64,000 bases of DNA from Nocardioides kongjuensis (GTDB taxonomy: Bacteria; Actinomycetota; Actinomycetes; Propionibacteriales; Nocardioidaceae): the NCBI RefSeq assembly GCF_013409625.1, contig NZ_JACCBF010000001.1, forward strand, positions 2,173,001-2,237,000, in the 5' to 3' direction. Of the stretch, positions 42,920 to 51,881 are shown in pieces. Numbering within the stretch: the first letter of the stretch is position 1; each line of letters starts with the position of its first letter. The notes beneath the pieces are model-generated. The model searched no databases and was not told the DNA's origin. It saw nothing but the letters and a program-made list of their open reading frames with translations. A program made the translations under genes and the position numbers.

Positions 42920-45875
42920 GCCCCAGCTGCTGGACCAGGAACCCCAGCCACTCGACGTCCTGCGCAAGCACCACCTCCGGGCTGGTCGCGGCTCCGTGAC
43001 CGGCGTCCTCGAAGACGTGCAGCAGGATCGGGGCATCGCCCTGCTGGGCGGCCTGCAGGCGCGCGACGAACTTGCGGGCGTGCCACGGTCGGCAGCGCGG
43101 GTCGGTGGCACCGGCCTGCACGTAGACGGCCGGGAAGGTGCCCGGGTGGACCAGCTCGTACGGCGAGCGTCCGATCATCCGGCGTACGTCCACCGGGTCG
43201 TCGGGATCGCCCCACGCCTTGCGGATCACGAAGTCGAGGTACGGGTCCCGCATGCCGGCGACGAGGTCGAGCAGGGGCGCGCGCGGGAGGACGGCCCGCC
43301 ACAGGTCGGGGCGGGTCGTGACGGCGACGCCGCACATCAGGCCGCCGTCCGAGCCGCCGGTGAGCGCGAGCCGGTCGGGCGTCGTACGACCGCTGGCGAC
43401 CAGGTGCTCGGCGACGGCGACCAGGTCGTCGTCGCGGACGTGCTTGGTCTCGCGGTGCGCGGCGAGGTACCAGTCCCGGCCGAGCTCGCCACCACCACGC
43501 AGGTAGGCCTGGACGACGGTGCCGCCGGCGGCGACGAAGGCCGCCAGGTCGGGCTGGTACGACGGCAGGGTCGGCACGTTCGCGGCGCCGTACGCCGTGA
43601 TCAGTGTCGGCGCCGCGCCGTTGCCCGCCGCCGCGGACCGGATGACGTGGAAGGGCACGAGCGTCCCGTCGGCAGCGGGCGTGGCGCCCTCCTCGACGAC
43701 CGCGTCCAGCGTGACGGCCGGCGCCAGCAGGGTCTCGACCGCAGCGGTGACGGACCGGTGCCGGTGCACGCTCCAGGAGGTGGTGGGCGTGGAGAAGGCG
43801 AACAGGAAGTCGGGCGCGGGCGCACCGACGGCGAGGCCGGTGAGCGCGAAGAAGGGCGCAGCGAGGGCGCCGCGGCCGGGCAGCGGCACCTCCCCCAGCA
43901 CACGCCCGGCGACGTCCAGGACCCGCACCCGCGCGAATGTCCGGTCCAGCTCGGCGAGGTAGAGGTGCTCTCCCACGGGCGTGATCGAGCGCAGCACGGT
44001 CGGTCCCTCGGGGACGAGCTCCTCCCAGGTGGAGGCGTCGTCGGCGCTCAGCGAGTCGAGCGGGATCGCGACCACCCTGCCGCGCGCCGCGCCGACGTCG
44101 GTGACCGCGACGTACCTGTCCCCGACCACGTGCCCGGCCACGGTGCCGGTGCAGGCGGTGACGAACGGCCGCCACCCCGACCCCGGCGAGGCCAGGTCCC
44201 GCACGGCCACGGGGACCGGGCTGCCGACCCGGTGCGCGGCCACCAGCCAGCGCCCGTCCGGCGACGGCTGCACCAGCGTGTACTCGCGCGATCCCTCGGG
44301 CACCGGGACCGGCTCGACCACGGTCGCGCCGGTGGTGAGCGAGTGGTGGAAGGTCGCCTGCACGAACTCCTCCGGCGTACCGGTCAGCGCGAGGAACCAG
44401 AAGCCTGCGCTGTCGGCCGCCCAGGAGACGCCGCCGGTCCAGGCGCTGTGCAGCACCTGCGGCGGCGCGGGCAGCCGTTGTCCGGAGGCGACGTCGAGGA
44501 GCCGGATCGTGTTGTGCTCGCTGCCGTCGGTGCACACGCCGATCGCCAGCACCCGGCCGTCGGGCGAGGGCGCCAGCCACGAGAGCACCGCACCCTCGTC
44601 GAGGACGACGACCGGATCACCCGCACCGTAGGGCTCCTCGGCCACCACGACCGTCCCCGCGACCGGCCGGAACCAGCGCCCCGCGGCGTGCCGGGGCAGC
44701 ACGGGACGCGCCCCGGCGTCGTGCTCCTCGACCAGCGTGCGCAGGGCGACGCGGTCCTGCGCGCCGAGGATCGAGCCGGTCGCGACCTCGGCCTGCCGTC
44801 GCTGCCAGGCGTGGACCTCGTCGTCCTCGGCCTCCAGCCAGCGGTACGGGTCGGGCACGCAGACGCCCGCCTGGGTGGCGACGACGTCGACGGTCCGGCT
44901 CGGCGGGTACGGCGCCGCGAGCTCGCGCTCCAGCCGCTCGAAGGCGCCGGGCACGCGGTGCACCACGCCGAGGTCGAGGACCAGGTCGAACGCCTCGTCG
45001 TCCAGGACCGGGCCGGGGACGCCCTCCTCCAGTGCGACCGCCCAGTCGAACGGCCGCGTCGAGCGGTCGGTGATCCGGACGGCGGGGCCGGAGGTGAAGG
45101 TGGTGCCGACGACCACGAGGTCGTCCCCCAGTGCGTCGCCGAGCAGGCCCCCCAGGGTCGGGACGCCGTCGTACGGCGTGCGCTGGACGTGCCCGTCGTG
45201 CGCGCTCACCAGCACCCGCTCCTCGCGCTCCAGCACCCAGCGCACGGTGTCGGCCATGAACCGGTCGCGGTCGTGCCCGTCGGCGAACGCGAGGACCGAC
45301 GCGGCCAGCCGCTCGGCGACCGGGTCCCCCACCGCCGTGCCGCGTGCAGCGAGATCCCGCAGGTCGGCCCGCAGCCGCTCGCGCTCGGCCTCGGACAGTC
45401 CGGCCCAGCGCAGCGCCGCCTCGACCCGGCCCCCGAGGTCGCTGCGGCGCAGGAGGTCCGGATCCCCCGCAGCTGCGGGGATCCGGGACATCAGGGCCCG
45501 CACCGCGGGCCCGGGAGAGGTCGAGCCACCGGACACGTCCATGCCGTGGACGCGCACACCACCGTGCGAGCGCAACCAGGAGAGCTGCCGGTGCACGGCA
45601 GCGCAGTGCCCGAACCCGTAGGAGATCCCGGCTGCCGCCGACTCCACCGAGCCGGGACCGCCGGCCACCCACGCGTCGAGCTCGAGCCCTTCGGCGAAGC
45701 CGGACTCCAGCACCAGTGCGGTGAACCCGAGGTCCTCCACGAGCACCCGGAACAGGTCGTCCCGGAGCTCGTGGAGCTCGGTGATGTTGTGGCCGGCCTC
45801 GCCGAGTGCCACCACGCGGGCGTCACCGATCGTGGTGCGCAGCGCGGCGAGGTCGGCCACGGACATCTCCTTCAT
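42903..45875 (-). CDS. Erythromycin-esterase-like domain fused to prolyl oligopeptidase
   Basis: A 990-residue two-enzyme chain. Residues 1 to about 315 form an erythromycin esterase-like domain, with ALGEAGHN giving E26 and H29, LVLESGFAEG, and SAHDGHVQR. From Y323 (YPPSRTVDVVA and DPYRWLE) a prolyl oligopeptidase follows: a beta-propeller, then the S9 catalytic domain with S842 in GGSDGG, D925 in GATDPRC and H960 in DAGHGAA. The frame is uninterrupted at the junction. The ATG at 45875 shares one base with the binding-protein stop (TGATG), so translation is coupled. No signal peptide, so it would act on imported peptides in the cytoplasm. Confidence 0.88.
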   Translation of the reverse strand: MKEMSVADLAALRTTIGDARVVALGEAGHNITELHELRDDLFRVLVEDLGFTALVLESGFAEGLELDAWVAGGPGSVESAAAGISYGFGHCAAVHRQLSWLRSHGGVRVHGMDVSGGSTSPGPAVRALMSRIPAAAGDPDLLRRSDLGGRVEAALRWAGLSEAERERLRADLRDLAARGTAVGDPVAERLAASVLAFADGHDRDRFMADTVRWVLEREERVLVSAHDGHVQRTPYDGVPTLGGLLGDALGDDLVVVGTTFTSGPAVRITDRSTRPFDWAVALEEGVPGPVLDDEAFDLVLDLGVVHRVPGAFERLERELAAPYPPSRTVDVVATQAGVCVPDPYRWLEAEDDEVHAWQRRQAEVATGSILGAQDRVALRTLVEEHDAGARPVLPRHAAGRWFRPVAGTVVVAEEPYGAGDPVVVLDEGAVLSWLAPSPDGRVLAIGVCTDGSEHNTIRLLDVASGQRLPAPPQVLHSAWTGGVSWAADSAGFWFLALTGTPEEFVQATFHHSLTTGATVVEPVPVPEGSREYTLVQPSPDGRWLVAAHRVGSPVPVAVRDLASPGSGWRPFVTACTGTVAGHVVGDRYVAVTDVGAARGRVVAIPLDSLSADDASTWEELVPEGPTVLRSITPVGEHLYLAELDRTFARVRVLDVAGRVLGEVPLPGRGALAAPFFALTGLAVGAPAPDFLFAFSTPTTSWSVHRHRSVTAAVETLLAPAVTLDAVVEEGATPAADGTLVPFHVIRSAAAGNGAAPTLITAYGAANVPTLPSYQPDLAAFVAAGGTVVQAYLRGGGELGRDWYLAAHRETKHVRDDDLVAVAEHLVASGRTTPDRLALTGGSDGGLMCGVAVTTRPDLWRAVLPRAPLLDLVAGMRDPYLDFVIRKAWGDPDDPVDVRRMIGRSPYELVHPGTFPAVYVQAGATDPRCRPWHARKFVARLQAAQQGDAPILLHVFEDAGHGAATSPEVVLAQDVEWLGFLVQQLGLSPER

Positions 45876-47737
45876 CACTTCGTGAGGTACCACTGCTCCG
45901 GGCTGTAGAGGAAGCTCAGCAGCGCCTGGAACGACTCGGGCGGGCCGGACAGCGTGTCCTTCCACACCACCAGCGTGTGCGGCGTCGGGAAGAAGAGCAC
46001 CGGCACGTCCTCGGAGATGGTGGTGATCTCCTTCGAGAGCACGGCGGGGTCCGCACCGAAGGTGGACTCGTCGATCAGCTCGTCGACCTCCTTGTTGGAG
46101 TAGCTGCCCAGGTTGAAGCTGCCCGTGGTGTTGAAGACGGTGTTGCTGCTCGGGTACCCGGCAGCCAGGTAGAGCGGACCGTAGTCCTGCATCGCCCACT
46201 CGTTCTTCGTGGCCGGCGCGAAGCTGTTGCCGTAGTTGGAGTACATGTAGTTCAGCGACTTGGTCACCACGTTGACCTCGATGCCGAGCTTCTTGGCCTC
46301 GGAGACGAACGCGACGTCCCGCGCGCCGACGTACGCCGGGGTGTTGGCCGAGGCCAGCGTGAACCTGATCTTCGCGCCCTGCGGGATGTCCGCTCCGCAC
46401 TGGTCCTCGGCCGTGCCGGGGTTCTCGCAGGCGGTGGTGCCGTTGGGCTCGACCTTCCAGCCGTGGTCGGCGAGCAGCTTCCCGGCCGCCTCCGGGTCGT
46501 AGGGGTAGGGCGCCTTGTCGCCGAACTCCGGCGGGTACGGCGAGTCCGCGCCGGCGGTGCTGTAGTTCTCGGAGGCGGCGCCGTTGTAGATGCCGCGGCT
46601 CTCGACGTACCCCGGCTGGTCGATCAGGTGCTGCAGCGCCTGGCGCACGTAGGGCTGGGCGATGATCTTGTCGAAGTCGTCGACGGTGTTCTCGAAGTTG
46701 ATGGTCAGCGAGTCGAAGCGGGCCGGCGCGGGGGCGCCGTACACGTGGTAGCCGTCCTTCTTGAGGGCGTCGATCTCGGTGACGTAGCTCGAGTCGAGCG
46801 TGCCGACGGTGAGCGTGCCGGCCTTGTACTGGTTGAGCACGGCCGAGGCGGAGGTGAACGCCTTGAAGTCGACCTGGTCGAGGCGCGAGTCGCCGGGGCC
46901 GTCGTACTCCTCGTTGGGCACCAGCGAGAACGAGCCGGTGGTCGAGTCGAAGGACTTCAGCCTGTAGGGGCCGCTGACGACCTGCCACAGCGGGTTGGTG
47001 GCGAAGCCGGCCTGGTCCTCGGACTGCTTGGTCAGGTAGGTGTAGATCGCCTTCGCGTTCTTCGGGTCGGTGAAGTCCAGCTGCTGGCCGCCGGTCTCGG
47101 CGATCGCCCACTCCTGCGACGGCATGACGTAGAGCAGCGCGAGCATCGAGAGCAGGTAGGACTCGTTGTAGGCCGTCTCGAGGTGGAAGGTCACCGTGTC
47201 GTCGGCGCTCGCCTCGGCGGTGACGCCGTCGGGGAACTGGCCCGGCGTGTAGAAGCTCCAGTTGCCGGGGCTCTTGTCGAGCGCCGCCTTGAGCAGGTCG
47301 AGGGAGAACACGACGTCGTCGGCGGTGACGGCGCGGCCGTTGGACCACCGGTGGTCCTTGAGCCTCACCGTGACGCTCTTGCGGTCCTCGCTGACCTCCG
47401 GCATCTCGGCCAGGCTCTGCTCGGGGTTGACGACCTGGTCGCCGGTGCCGCTGGTCCGGTACAGCCCGCGCCACATCAGGCCGCGCGCGATCACCGTGCC
47501 GTTGGCCGACGCCGGCGGGTACGGGTAGATGTAGTTGGGGCTCAGGCCCGGCGTGAGCGCGACGGTGATGGTGCCGCCGTCCTGGGGCTTGCCGGTCTCG
47601 GCCGGGATGTCCTTGTACTTCTTCGCGACGTCCTTCGTCGATGCTCCCTCGCTGGAGCATCCCGAGACGAGGAGGGCGACCACCGCGACCAGGGCCGCGC
47701 CGAGGCGGCCGGTTCGCTGTCCACGCAGGTGGGTCAT
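45875..47737 (-). CDS. Peptide ABC transporter substrate-binding lipoprotein (SBP family 5)
   Basis: A 620-residue binding protein with signal peptide and lipobox VSGC. The SBP_bac_5 core shows LKDHRWSNGRAVTADDVVFSL and VRQALQHLIDQPGY. It is longer than the typical 540 residues. A dyad TTCGTC-N6-GACGAT is 62 bp upstream. The gene follows the permease gene by 135 nt, so it has its own promoter, fitting the need for excess binding protein. The fusion peptidase is coupled downstream. Confidence 0.92.
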   Translation of the reverse strand: MTHLRGQRTGRLGAALVAVVALLVSGCSSEGASTKDVAKKYKDIPAETGKPQDGGTITVALTPGLSPNYIYPYPPASANGTVIARGLMWRGLYRTSGTGDQVVNPEQSLAEMPEVSEDRKSVTVRLKDHRWSNGRAVTADDVVFSLDLLKAALDKSPGNWSFYTPGQFPDGVTAEASADDTVTFHLETAYNESYLLSMLALLYVMPSQEWAIAETGGQQLDFTDPKNAKAIYTYLTKQSEDQAGFATNPLWQVVSGPYRLKSFDSTTGSFSLVPNEEYDGPGDSRLDQVDFKAFTSASAVLNQYKAGTLTVGTLDSSYVTEIDALKKDGYHVYGAPAPARFDSLTINFENTVDDFDKIIAQPYVRQALQHLIDQPGYVESRGIYNGAASENYSTAGADSPYPPEFGDKAPYPYDPEAAGKLLADHGWKVEPNGTTACENPGTAEDQCGADIPQGAKIRFTLASANTPAYVGARDVAFVSEAKKLGIEVNVVTKSLNYMYSNYGNSFAPATKNEWAMQDYGPLYLAAGYPSSNTVFNTTGSFNLGSYSNKEVDELIDESTFGADPAVLSKEITTISEDVPVLFFPTPHTLVVWKDTLSGPPESFQALLSFLYSPEQWYLTK

Positions 47738-47798
47738 GTCTTCTCCGCAGTGTGGGTGGGCTGTTGCGACGAGGTTGCACCAGCCGCGAGGAGCCCGG

Positions 47799-47816
47799 TT
47801 CGTCGGTGTCGACGAT
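47799..47816. promoter_or_regulatory. TTCGTC-N6-GACGAT dyad upstream of binding-protein gene
   Basis: The arms TTCGTC and GACGAT are separated by GGTGTC, with one mismatch from the perfect dyad. The 11-mer CGGTTCGTCGG (47796-47806) is identical to the sequence at 51856-51866 upstream of the ATPase gene. It lies 62 bp before the ATG at 47737. Confidence 0.55.
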
Positions 47817-47872
47817 TCGTCGCCGATGCGTCGGTCCGGCTCGACAGGGCCGCGGTGGAGGCAGGATCCGGC

Positions 47873-48760
47873 TCAGTCGGCCTTGCGTCCGACCGCGTCG
47901 CGCAGCGCGTCGGCGAGCAGGTTGAGGGCGAGCACGGTGAGCACGATGAACCCGCCGACGGGGTAGATCAGCCACCAGTAGTCGGCCGAGATGTAGGTGA
48001 CACCGCTGGCGAGCTGGCTGCCCCAGTCGGTCGTCGGGTAGCTCAGCCCGAAGCCGAGGAAGCCGAGCGCCGCGACCACGAGCACCGCGTCGGCCACCTG
48101 GAAGGTGACGTTGACGATGATGACGCCCATCGCGTTGGGGATCAGGTGGGTGAAGATGATCCGCCGGCGCGTGGCGCCCATCACCCGGGCTGCGAGGACG
48201 TACTCCCGCACCCGCAGGGTCAGCACCTCGCCGCGGACGAGTCGGGCGGAGATCAGCCACGAGAAGGCGCCGATCACCAGCGCGAGGCTCCACGCGTTCG
48301 CGTGGAAGCGGGCGGAGAGGATGAGGACGAAGAACAGGAAGGGCACCGACAGGAGCACGTCGACCATCCGCATCAAGAAGCCGTCGACGATCCCGCCGGC
48401 GAGGCCGGCCACGGCGCCGTACACGGTGCCGAAGGTGGTGGCGAAGACCGCGGCCAGCAGGCCGATCTGCAACGAGACCTGGCCGCCGGCCATCAGCCGG
48501 CCGAGGACGTCGAAGCCGTTGGTGTCGGTGCCGAGCGGGTGCCCGGGGCCGGGCGGCAGCGCGGCGTCGAGCAGGTTGACGTCGGTCTGGTTGGTCTTCC
48601 AGAACAGCGGCCCGAGGTAGCAGAAGGCGACGACCAGCAGGAGCAGCGCGCCACCGGCCAGGCCGAGCGGGTGGTGCCGCAGCCGGCGTACGGCGGCCCG
48701 GACGCCGGCCGGCGCGGGGGGCAGGTGCACGGACTCGGGGGTGGCGGGGACGGCGGTCAT
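47873..48760 (-). CDS. Peptide ABC transporter permease, DppC-like
   Basis: A 295-residue permease: N-terminal helix LGLAGGALLLLVVAFCYLGPLF, HPLGTDTNGFDVLGRLMAG, and EAA loop AARVMGATRRRIIFTHLIPNA. Six predicted helices. ATGA overlap with the DppB-like gene upstream. Forms the membrane channel with it. Confidence 0.93.
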   Translation of the reverse strand: MTAVPATPESVHLPPAPAGVRAAVRRLRHHPLGLAGGALLLLVVAFCYLGPLFWKTNQTDVNLLDAALPPGPGHPLGTDTNGFDVLGRLMAGGQVSLQIGLLAAVFATTFGTVYGAVAGLAGGIVDGFLMRMVDVLLSVPFLFFVLILSARFHANAWSLALVIGAFSWLISARLVRGEVLTLRVREYVLAARVMGATRRRIIFTHLIPNAMGVIIVNVTFQVADAVLVVAALGFLGFGLSYPTTDWGSQLASGVTYISADYWWLIYPVGGFIVLTVLALNLLADALRDAVGRKAD

Positions 48761-49707
48761 GAGGCGAGCTCGATCCTGCGGTCGGCCATGGCGACCGCGA
48801 TGTCGGCGATGAAGTTGCCCGCGACGGTCAGCACACCGCCAATGAGGGTGTAGGCGAGGAGCACCGGGTAGTCCTCGCGTTGCAGGCTGTTGAGGAACAG
48901 CAGCCCCAGACCGGAGTAGTTGAACAGCGACTCGACGATCAGGTTGCCGGCCAGGAGCAGCGGGATCATCGTGCCGACCAGGGTGATCAGCGGCAGGCAG
49001 GCGTTGCGCAGCAGGTGCCGGGTGAGCACCAGCCTCTCGGGCAGGCCCTTGGCGCGTGCGACCCGGATGTAGTCCTGGCCGAGCTGGTCGAGTGCCGAGG
49101 AGCGCTGGTACTGGCTGAAGATCGCGATGCTCGTGACCGCGATGGTGACGACAGGCAGCGCCATCGATCGCGGGTCGGTGAACACCACCCACGGCGAGTG
49201 CGACTGCGAGGCCTCCGCCGGGAACAGGTCCAGCTGCTGGCTGAACACCGCGATCAGGACCAGGCCGAGCAGGAACGCCGGCGTCGCGTAGAGGACGTAG
49301 GCGAGGCCGGTGGCGACCCGGTCGACGACACTGTTGCGCTTGACGGCTTGCAGGATGCCCAGCGGGACGGCGATGAGCAGCGCCAGCACCAGCCCGGCGA
49401 GGGACAGCATCGCGCTGCGACCGGCGTTCTGCTGGAGCAGCGTGCCGACGTCCTGGTTGAGCTTGTAGGAGCGGCCCAGGTCGCCGTGCAGCAGCTGGCC
49501 GAGGTAGCTGAGGTACTGCACCACGACCGGGCGGTCGAAGCCGTGCTCGTGGTTGAAGTCGGCCACCGCCTGCGGGCTGGCGCGCTGGCCGAGCACCACC
49601 CGGCCGGGGCTGTCGGAGACCAGGTGCAGCAGGAAGAAGACGACGGCCGAGATGCCGAGGAGGACCACGGCGGAGACGGCGAGCCGCTTGGCGACGTACC
49701 AGGCCAT
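48757..49707 (-). CDS. Peptide ABC transporter permease, DppB-like
   Basis: A 316-residue permease: first helix LAVSAVVLLGISAVVFFLLHL, periplasmic segment GFDRPVVVQYLSYLGQLLHGDLG, and EAA loop VARAKGLPERLVLTRHLLRNA. It follows the ATPase stop by 1 nt. Shorter than the DppB-like protein of the other importer, and clearly a separate transporter. Confidence 0.93.
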   Translation of the reverse strand: MAWYVAKRLAVSAVVLLGISAVVFFLLHLVSDSPGRVVLGQRASPQAVADFNHEHGFDRPVVVQYLSYLGQLLHGDLGRSYKLNQDVGTLLQQNAGRSAMLSLAGLVLALLIAVPLGILQAVKRNSVVDRVATGLAYVLYATPAFLLGLVLIAVFSQQLDLFPAEASQSHSPWVVFTDPRSMALPVVTIAVTSIAIFSQYQRSSALDQLGQDYIRVARAKGLPERLVLTRHLLRNACLPLITLVGTMIPLLLAGNLIVESLFNYSGLGLLFLNSLQREDYPVLLAYTLIGGVLTVAGNFIADIAVAMADRRIELAS

Positions 49708-49708
49708 G

Positions 49709-51793
49709 TCAGGACGCTCCGTTCGCGTTGGCGTGGTGGCAGGAGACGCTGTGCGTCGGCGTGAGCTGCAGCGGCAGCGGCTCGACCTCGGCGCAGACCT
49801 CGGTGGCGAGCGGGCAGCGGGTCCGGAACCGGCAGCCGCTGGGCGGGTCGAGCGGGCTGGGCAGCTCGCCGCGGACCCGCTCGGCACGCGGGGGCTGCGC
49901 TGTCGGCGCCGTCGGCGACGCCTCGGGTACGGCGGCCAGCAGGCCCGCCGTGTAGGGGTGGGCCGGTGCGGCGTACACCTCCTCGGCGGTGCCGCTCTCG
50001 ACGAGCTTGCCGAGGTACATCACGCCGACCCGGTCGGCGAGGTAGCGGACGACGGCGAGGTCGTGGGAGATGACGACGCTGCTCAGCCCGCGCTCGCGCT
50101 GGATGCGGCGCATCAGGTTGAGCACCTGCGAGCGGATCGAGACGTCGAGCGCGCTGACGGGCTCGTCGGCGACGAGCACCGTCGGGTCGAGGGCGAGCGC
50201 CCGGGCCAGGGCGACACGCTGGCGCTGGCCGCCGGAGAGCTCGTGCGGGAACCGCTCGAGGACGGTGGCGGGCAGGCCGACGTCGGCGAGCAGGTCGCGG
50301 GCGGTGGCGGTACGTCCGGCGCGCGTGCCGATGCCCTGGATGGCGAGCGGCTCGCGCAGCACGGCGCCGATCCGCATCCGCGGGTCGAGGGCGGCGCTGG
50401 AATCCTGGAACATCATCTGCAGGCGGGCCCGGTGGCTGCCGAGCTCGCGGGGCTTCATGGTGGTGACCGAGCGGCCCTCGAAGACGACCTCCCCGGAGGT
50501 GGGCTGGTCGAGGGCGACGAGCATCCGGCCGAGCGAGGACTTGCCGCAGCCCGACTCCCCCACCAGGCCGAAGGTCTCGCCGGCGGCGACCTCGAAGCTG
50601 ACGCCGGAGACCGCCTTCACCGTGCGCCTGGGACCGAACCAGCTGCCGTGGCCGGCGGGGTACTCCCGGTGCAGGTCGACGACGTCGAGCCTCGGGCCGG
50701 TCGCGACATCCGCCGTGGGGGCCGACGGCTCTGCGACGCGGACCGCGGTGTGCTGCACCGGGCCGGACGCCGGGTTCCAGCAGGCGAAGGCGTGGCTGCC
50801 CTCGGTCGTGACGGGCGGCTGCACGGTGCGGCACTCGTCGGTCGCTGCCGCGCACCGGGGCGCGAAGGCGCACCCGACCTGGGTGGCCGAGAGGTCCGGG
50901 GGGGTGCCGCCGATGCTGTAGAGCTCCTCGCCACGGTCGTGGGTGAGCGACGGGATCGAGGCCAGCAACGCCTGCGTGTACCGGTGCCGGGTGCGCTCGA
51001 AGAGGTCGGTGGTCGGCCCGGTCTCGGCCAGCCGGCCGGCGTACATGACACCGACGCGGTCGGCGTGGCGGGCGATCACGCCCATGTCGTGGGTGACCAG
51101 GATCATCGCCATCCCGAGCCGGGCACGCAGGTCGTCGAGCAGCTCGAGGATCTCGGCCTGGATGGTGACGTCGAGCGCGGTGGTGGGCTCGTCGGCGATG
51201 ACGACCTTCGGCTCGCAGACCAGCGCCATCGCGATCATCACCCGCTGCCGCATGCCGCCGGAGAGCTGGTGCGGGTGGTCGTCCATCCGCTCGCCGGGGC
51301 GCGGGATGCCGACCAGGGCGAGCATCTCCTCGGCCCGCTGGCGGGCGGCCCGCTTCGAGAGGCCGAGGTGCAGGCGCGCGGGCTCGGCGACCTGGTCGCC
51401 GATCCGCCGGGTCGGGTTGAGCGCGGTGAGCGAGTCCTGGAAGACCATGGCGATGTCGTTGCCGCGGATCGCCCGGTACCTCGCGGGCTCCAGGCCGACC
51501 AGCTCGGTGCCGCCGAAGTCGATCGAGCCCTGCGTGACGCGGCCTCCGGACGGCAGCATCCCCATGATCGCCAGGCCGGTCATCGACTTGCCGGAGCCGG
51601 TCTCACCGACGATGCCGAGGGTCTCGCCGCGGTGCAGGTCGAGGCTGACGCCGGTGACCGGACGCACGACGCGCTCGCCGCGGCGGATCTTCACCGACAG
51701 GTCGCGGACGCTCAGCACCCGGTCGGTCGCCGGTGCGGGATCGGTGATCACTGCGGTGCTCTCCGTCGTGAGGTCTGCGGTGCGCTCTGCCAC
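49709..51793 (-). CDS. Dual-domain peptide ABC transporter ATPase (DppD-DppF fusion)
   Basis: A 694-residue protein carrying both ATPase subunits in one chain. NBD1 has GETGSGKS, FQDSLTALNP, LSGGMRQR and VIADEP, ending in a cysteine-containing oligo_HPY region (CAFAPRCAAATDEC). NBD2 has GESGCGKS, FQDSSAALDP, LSGGQRQR and LVADEP, and ends with its own cysteine pair. Start is GTG 51793. A perfect dyad lies 63 bp upstream. Such fusions are common in actinobacterial importers. Confidence 0.93.
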   Translation of the reverse strand: MAERTADLTTESTAVITDPAPATDRVLSVRDLSVKIRRGERVVRPVTGVSLDLHRGETLGIVGETGSGKSMTGLAIMGMLPSGGRVTQGSIDFGGTELVGLEPARYRAIRGNDIAMVFQDSLTALNPTRRIGDQVAEPARLHLGLSKRAARQRAEEMLALVGIPRPGERMDDHPHQLSGGMRQRVMIAMALVCEPKVVIADEPTTALDVTIQAEILELLDDLRARLGMAMILVTHDMGVIARHADRVGVMYAGRLAETGPTTDLFERTRHRYTQALLASIPSLTHDRGEELYSIGGTPPDLSATQVGCAFAPRCAAATDECRTVQPPVTTEGSHAFACWNPASGPVQHTAVRVAEPSAPTADVATGPRLDVVDLHREYPAGHGSWFGPRRTVKAVSGVSFEVAAGETFGLVGESGCGKSSLGRMLVALDQPTSGEVVFEGRSVTTMKPRELGSHRARLQMMFQDSSAALDPRMRIGAVLREPLAIQGIGTRAGRTATARDLLADVGLPATVLERFPHELSGGQRQRVALARALALDPTVLVADEPVSALDVSIRSQVLNLMRRIQRERGLSSVVISHDLAVVRYLADRVGVMYLGKLVESGTAEEVYAAPAHPYTAGLLAAVPEASPTAPTAQPPRAERVRGELPSPLDPPSGCRFRTRCPLATEVCAEVEPLPLQLTPTHSVSCHHANANGAS

Positions 51794-51855
51794 GCAACGA
51801 TGGTGCGACGCGGGTCATGTCCGGTGTTGGTGCGGGCCGCCCGAGCTGGGGAGGG

Positions 51856-51879
51856 CGGTTCGTCGGCGGGGACGAACCG
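51856..51879. promoter_or_regulatory. Extended TTCGTC-N6-GACGAA dyad upstream of ABC ATPase
   Basis: CGGTTCGTC-GGCGGG-GACGAACCG has perfect 9-bp arms around 6 nt, the best of the three sites. It lies in the 88-bp gap between the dipeptidase stop (51882) and the ATPase GTG (51793). It could alternatively be read as a terminator for the dipeptidase, but its match to the other two sites favours an operator. Confidence 0.6.
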
Positions 51880-51881
51880 GC

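Noticed and set aside
42903..48293. A very long minus-strand open frame of about 1,796 residues extending upstream of the fusion peptidase.
   Set aside because: Upstream of 45875 the frame is an out-of-frame shadow of the binding-protein and permease genes: low-complexity Arg/Gly/Pro-rich translation with no family signature. Only 42903-45875 is real.
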